Shown: in pieces, positions 5,833 to 8,724 of the stretch
Position numbering within the stretch: position 1 is the stretch's first letter
Layout of the letters: each line of letters opens with the position of its first letter
Source of the DNA: JBHELT01 sp046262935
Lineage (GTDB): Bacteria > Actinomycetota > CADDZG01 > JAHWKV01
NCBI GenBank assembly: GCA_046262935.1
Contig: JBHELT010000015.1
Location: 1 to 8,724, forward strand
Direction of reading: 5' to 3'
Length of the DNA: 8,724 bases
Made by a program: the position numbers and the translations under genes
The notes under the pieces: generated by a model
Told to the model about the DNA's origin: nothing
What the model saw: only the letters and a program-made list of their open reading frames with translations
Databases searched by the model: none

Positions 5833-6975
5833 TTGGACCTATTCGAATATCAGGGTAAAGAGCTTTTTCAAAGGTGGGCCATCCCAGTGCCAGAAGGGCA
5901 GGTGGCATCGACCGCAGAGGATGTCGCGAAGATCGCCGAATCGATCGGCGGACGAGTTGTTGTGAAAGCCCAGGTGCGGGTCGGGGGCCGCGGCAAGGCC
6001 GGTGGCATCAAGGTCGCCGATGATCCCAAGCAAGCCGCAGAAGCTGCATCATCGATCCTCGGCATGGACATCAAGGGTCACACGGTCGAGCGTGTTCTGG
6101 TCGAGGGGGCCTCGGACATCAAAGCCGAGTACTACACGTCGATAGTGCTCGATCGGGCCGCCAAGAAGTTCTTGTTCATGATGAGCTCGAAGGGCGGGGT
6201 TGATATCGAAGAGGTCGCGGCGAGTGAGCCGTCGGCGATCGCCAAGGTCCATGTCGATCCTTTGCTTGGCCTTCAACCATTCCAGGTGAACCAACTCATC
6301 TTCGGCTCGGGTATCGACGCCGAAGCTCGCAAAGGCGCAGCATCGATACTGCCGAAACTCTTCAAAGCATTCATCGAAGCCGATGCAACCCTGGTTGAAG
6401 TAAATCCGTTGATCCTCACCGGACAAGGCGTTGTCATAGCGCTCGATTCAAAGGTTTCGTTGGACGATTCGGCTGCGTTTCGTCATCCCGAATTCGAATC
6501 GCTACGCGACGTTGCGGCGACCGATCCGATCGAACGCAAAGCCAAAGAGCGCGGTTTCGGCAACTTCATCAAACTCGATGGTTCGGTGGGCGTTATCGGA
6601 AACGGCGCAGGCCTTGTCATGAGCACCCTTGACGTTCTCGATCAGTTCGGCGGTAAGGCGGCCAACTTCCTTGATGTTGGGGGAGGCGCAGATGCCGACA
6701 TGCTTTCGAGTGCGCTAGAGGTGATCCTTTCCGATCCCCAGGTCGCCTCGGTTCTTATAAATATCTTCGGCGGTATCACGCGATGCGATTTGGTAGCCCA
6801 GGGGGTGGTCGATGCGCTTGGGCGCCTTGACGTACGAGTACCCATCATCGTCAGACTCGATGGCACCAACTCCGAAGAAGGTCGAAGGATCCTGCAAGAA
6901 GCGAACCATCCGATGGTCATACCCGCTGCGACTATGTCGCAGGCGGCCGAGAAAGCTGTGGAGGCAACTAGATGA
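5833..6975 (+). CDS. sucC: Succinyl-CoA synthetase (ADP/GDP-forming) beta subunit
   Basis: SucC is the nucleotide-binding subunit of the TCA-cycle enzyme that converts succinyl-CoA, phosphate and NDP to succinate, CoA and NTP. From TTG 5833 it is 380 residues, near the usual 385-390. The N-terminal ATP-grasp part begins DLFEYQGKELF and has V-K45-A-Q and GGRGKAGG (51-58). The metal ligands are conserved as N191 (E-V-N-P) and D205 (L-D-S-K), with the same 14-residue spacing as in the E. coli enzyme. The C-terminal ligase domain shows GNGAGL (256-261), ANFLDVGGGAD and NIFGGITRCD (310-319). It follows the B12-binding subunit gene by about 50 bases and overlaps the next gene by 4 bases (ATGA). Unusually, that next gene is not sucD. 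ADP versus GDP preference cannot be read from sequence alone. The 5830 start would add one residue. Confidence 0.96.
   Translation: MDLFEYQGKELFQRWAIPVPEGQVASTAEDVAKIAESIGGRVVVKAQVRVGGRGKAGGIKVADDPKQAAEAASSILGMDIKGHTVERVLVEGASDIKAEYYTSIVLDRAAKKFLFMMSSKGGVDIEEVAASEPSAIAKVHVDPLLGLQPFQVNQLIFGSGIDAEARKGAASILPKLFKAFIEADATLVEVNPLILTGQGVVIALDSKVSLDDSAAFRHPEFESLRDVAATDPIERKAKERGFGNFIKLDGSVGVIGNGAGLVMSTLDVLDQFGGKAANFLDVGGGADADMLSSALEVILSDPQVASVLINIFGGITRCDLVAQGVVDALGRLDVRVPIIVRLDGTNSEEGRRILQEANHPMVIPAATMSQAAEKAVEATR
6959..6964 (+). promoter_or_regulatory. Strong ribosome-binding site of the beta-propeller gene, inside sucC
   Basis: TGGAGG lies in the last codons of sucC, 7 bases before the ATG at 6972. 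It is the best Shine-Dalgarno match in the operon and shows that the inserted gene is meant to be translated. Confidence 0.75.
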
Positions 6976-7907
6976 GGCTGTTCCTGGGCGGTTCAAACGG
7001 TTTGGCGCTTTATGAAGACACCGAGGTCACGCGATTGCATGCCGAACCGGTGCTGACCGCGGTCAGGCCCAACCCGGTCAGATTGGTAGCGGGGACCGAG
7101 TCGGGTTGGATATTGGTTTGGGATGGCAACGGCGATGCGAAGGTGGTCGCCAAAGATCTGGGCGATGGTGTTCACTCGCTAGGTCTCACAGCCAACCTCA
7201 ACGTTCTGGCGGGAAGCATCCCCGCGGGAGTGTGGATCAGTAAGGACGCTGGTGATTCGTGGAAAGAGCTTCCCGCTTTCTCGTCGGCCCCCAACTTCGA
7301 GAACTGGTCGGCGCCGTGGGGAACCCCACTGGTCTCTGCGATCGGGACGCATCCGAAAGATGCCAAGACCCAATACGCTGGTGTCGAAGTCGGCGGCATC
7401 TATCGAACCCGGGATGCGGGCAAGAAATGGTTCGATCTCGACATACCGGGGGCCGACATACATTCGATTCAAGTTTGTCCCGCCAATCATCAGCGCGTTT
7501 ATGTGACAACTGGCGAAGGCGCATATTGCACCGACGACGAAGGATTCAACTGGCGCCAGATGGGACAAGCCAATCCCCGCCAATACACGATGGGACTAGC
7601 GGCTCACCCAACCGAGGCAGACCGAGTGATCATCTCTGCGGCCGACGGCCCACCGTCAACGTGGAAGTCGAAAGCGGGATTCTGCGATATCTACCTTTCA
7701 ACCGATGCAGGCAAGCGGTTCCGCACGGTCGTAAAAGGATTGAAAGCAGCGGTTCAACGCAAGGCTCTTGTCATCAACCCAAAGGTGCCGTCCGAGATCG
7801 TGTTCGGTACTTCTAAGGGCGATCTTTATTACTCCAACGATGGCGGCGAGAGTTTCGACAAGACCGCAACCGGCCTCGGCGACCTCAAGACGATCGTGTT
7901 CGCCTGA
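6972..7907 (+). CDS. Asp-box (BNR/sialidase-like) beta-propeller protein encoded between sucC and sucD
   Basis: The 311-residue protein contains five Asp-box turns of the S/T-x-D-x-G-x-x-W/F type: S90-K-D92-A-G94-D-S-W97, T146-R-D148-A-G150-K-K-W153, T187-D-D189-E-G191-F-N-W194, S243-T-D245-A-G247-K-R-F250 and S288-N-D290-G-G292-E-S-F295. They are spaced 41-56 residues apart, each ending a four-stranded blade. The first 80 residues look like one or two further blades (L-V-A-G-T-E-S-G-W-I, L-N-V-L-A-G-S). This is the fold of BNR, sialidase and VPS10-type propellers; the catalytic Arg triad of sialidases is not evident, so glycosidase activity should not be assumed. There is no signal peptide or membrane segment, so a cytosolic location is expected. 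The gene overlaps sucC by ATGA and sucD by one base (TGATG), so all three are translationally coupled. The function is unknown. A scaffold, assembly or regulatory role for succinyl-CoA synthetase is only a hypothesis. Confidence 0.88.
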   Translation: MRLFLGGSNGLALYEDTEVTRLHAEPVLTAVRPNPVRLVAGTESGWILVWDGNGDAKVVAKDLGDGVHSLGLTANLNVLAGSIPAGVWISKDAGDSWKELPAFSSAPNFENWSAPWGTPLVSAIGTHPKDAKTQYAGVEVGGIYRTRDAGKKWFDLDIPGADIHSIQVCPANHQRVYVTTGEGAYCTDDEGFNWRQMGQANPRQYTMGLAAHPTEADRVIISAADGPPSTWKSKAGFCDIYLSTDAGKRFRTVVKGLKAAVQRKALVINPKVPSEIVFGTSKGDLYYSNDGGESFDKTATGLGDLKTIVFA

Positions 7908-8724
7908 TGGCAATCTTCCTCGACTCATCATCGAAGGTCCTTGTTCAAGGCTTGACCGGCGAACAAGGAAGGTTCCATTCACTTCGTAACCGCGCCTACG
8001 GCACGAACATCGTCGCGGGTGTGACCCCCGGTAAAGGGGGCCAAGATGTAGAGGGCATCCCGATATTCGATACCGTGATCGATGCCGTCGAAAAAACCGG
8101 CGCCGATGTTGCGATGATCTACGTTCCGGCTCGCTTCGCTCCCGATGCGATGCTCGAGGCCGCCGATGCCGGCATCCCCTTGATCGTGTGCATCACCGAA
8201 GGGATAGTCGCCAACGACATGGCCAAGGTGTATGCGCACATATCCCGAAACGGTTCGAAGTCACGGCTCATCGGGCCCAACTGCCCCGGCTTGATATCGC
8301 CTGGCAAAGCCAACGTAGGCATCATCCCAACCGAGATATGCATGGAGGGCCCCGTTGGTTTGGTGTCGCGCTCCGGCACGCTCACCTACCAGATCATGCA
8401 TGAGCTAACGCAGATCGGCATCGGTCAAACGACGACTGTTGGCATCGGGGGCGATCCGATCGTGGGGACCCAATTCATCGACGTTCTAGAAAGATTCGAG
8501 GCTGACCCCGAAACCAAAGTGGTTGTCCTCATGGGTGAGATCGGCGGAGACGAAGAAGAAAAAGCCGCAGCTTGCATCGGAGCAAACATGACCAAGCCGG
8601 TTGTCGCTTACGTTGCCGGTTACACGGCGCCGCCGGGCAAGCGCATGGGCCATGCCGGCGCCATCGTGTCGGGCTCAAAGGGGACCGCCAAAGCCAAAGC
8701 CGAAGCGTTCGAAGCCGTCGGAGT
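7907..8724 (+). CDS. sucD: Succinyl-CoA synthetase alpha subunit, C-terminus cut by window end
   Basis: The frame from ATG 7907 is open to the window end, giving 272 of an expected 290 or so residues. SucD binds CoA and carries the phosphohistidine intermediate of succinyl-CoA synthetase. The Rossmann CoA-binding part shows GLTGEQG (15-21) and GVTPGKGG (38-45), then ITEGI, GPNCPG (123-128), SRSGTLTYQ, GIGGDPI and GEIGG. H249 in GKRMGHAGAIVSG is the phosphorylated histidine (E. coli His246). All key residues are present, so the enzyme should be active with the SucC encoded upstream. The start codon shares one base with the stop of the propeller gene (TGATG). No Shine-Dalgarno is visible before it, so translation probably depends on ribosomes finishing the propeller gene. 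Only the last 15-20 residues are missing, because of the window edge, not a mutation. Confidence 0.95.
   Translation, partial: MAIFLDSSSKVLVQGLTGEQGRFHSLRNRAYGTNIVAGVTPGKGGQDVEGIPIFDTVIDAVEKTGADVAMIYVPARFAPDAMLEAADAGIPLIVCITEGIVANDMAKVYAHISRNGSKSRLIGPNCPGLISPGKANVGIIPTEICMEGPVGLVSRSGTLTYQIMHELTQIGIGQTTTVGIGGDPIVGTQFIDVLERFEADPETKVVVLMGEIGGDEEEKAAACIGANMTKPVVAYVAGYTAPPGKRMGHAGAIVSGSKGTAKAKAEAFEAVG

Overview
The window looks like chromosomal DNA of a fairly GC-rich actinobacterium (Actinomycetota). Two things suggest this: frequent TTG starts with short gene overlaps, and the gene neighbourhood. A pcrA/uvrD-type helicase close to a small B12-binding mutase subunit and to sucC/sucD recalls the order I remember from mycobacteria (uvrD1 near sucC-sucD) and Streptomyces (pcrA, icmB and sucCD in one neighbourhood). 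The exact lineage cannot be fixed from the sequence, but an uncultured or acidimicrobial-type actinobacterium is plausible. There are no RNA genes, CRISPR arrays, insertion sequences or phage genes that I can support.

Layout. (1) Bases 1-336 hold the 3' end of a surface or secreted protein with an Ig-like fold, followed by a GC-rich hairpin. (2) Bases 388-3299 hold a two-gene unit: pcrA (UvrD/PcrA helicase) and an MgtC/SapB-family membrane protein that starts at a TTG overlapping the pcrA stop. (3) Bases 3300-3708 form a lower-GC patch with two inverted repeats and a Phd/YefM-type antitoxin gene that has no toxin partner beside it. (4) On the minus strand, 3745-5256 holds a fused AccD-AccA carboxyltransferase of acetyl-CoA carboxylase that lacks the AccD zinc ribbon. 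(5) A 108-base divergent promoter region follows. (6) On the plus strand, 5365-8724 holds a cobalamin-binding small subunit of an acyl-CoA mutase, sucC, a five-Asp-box beta-propeller gene, and sucD, which runs off the window end.

How the genes fit together. The B12-binding protein is of the methylmalonyl-/isobutyryl-CoA mutase type. If it serves methylmalonyl-CoA mutase, its product succinyl-CoA is the substrate of the SucCD succinyl-CoA synthetase encoded next to it. The divergent AccDA would make malonyl-CoA (or carboxylate another short acyl-CoA), so the block as a whole concerns acyl-CoA/succinyl-CoA metabolism.

The most unusual point is that sucC and sucD, whose products form one enzyme and whose genes are normally adjacent, are split by a complete beta-propeller gene. 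That gene overlaps sucC by 4 bases and sucD by 1 base, has its own strong ribosome-binding site, and shows no secretion signal. It is therefore a translationally coupled, apparently cytosolic protein of unknown role inside the succinyl-CoA synthetase operon.
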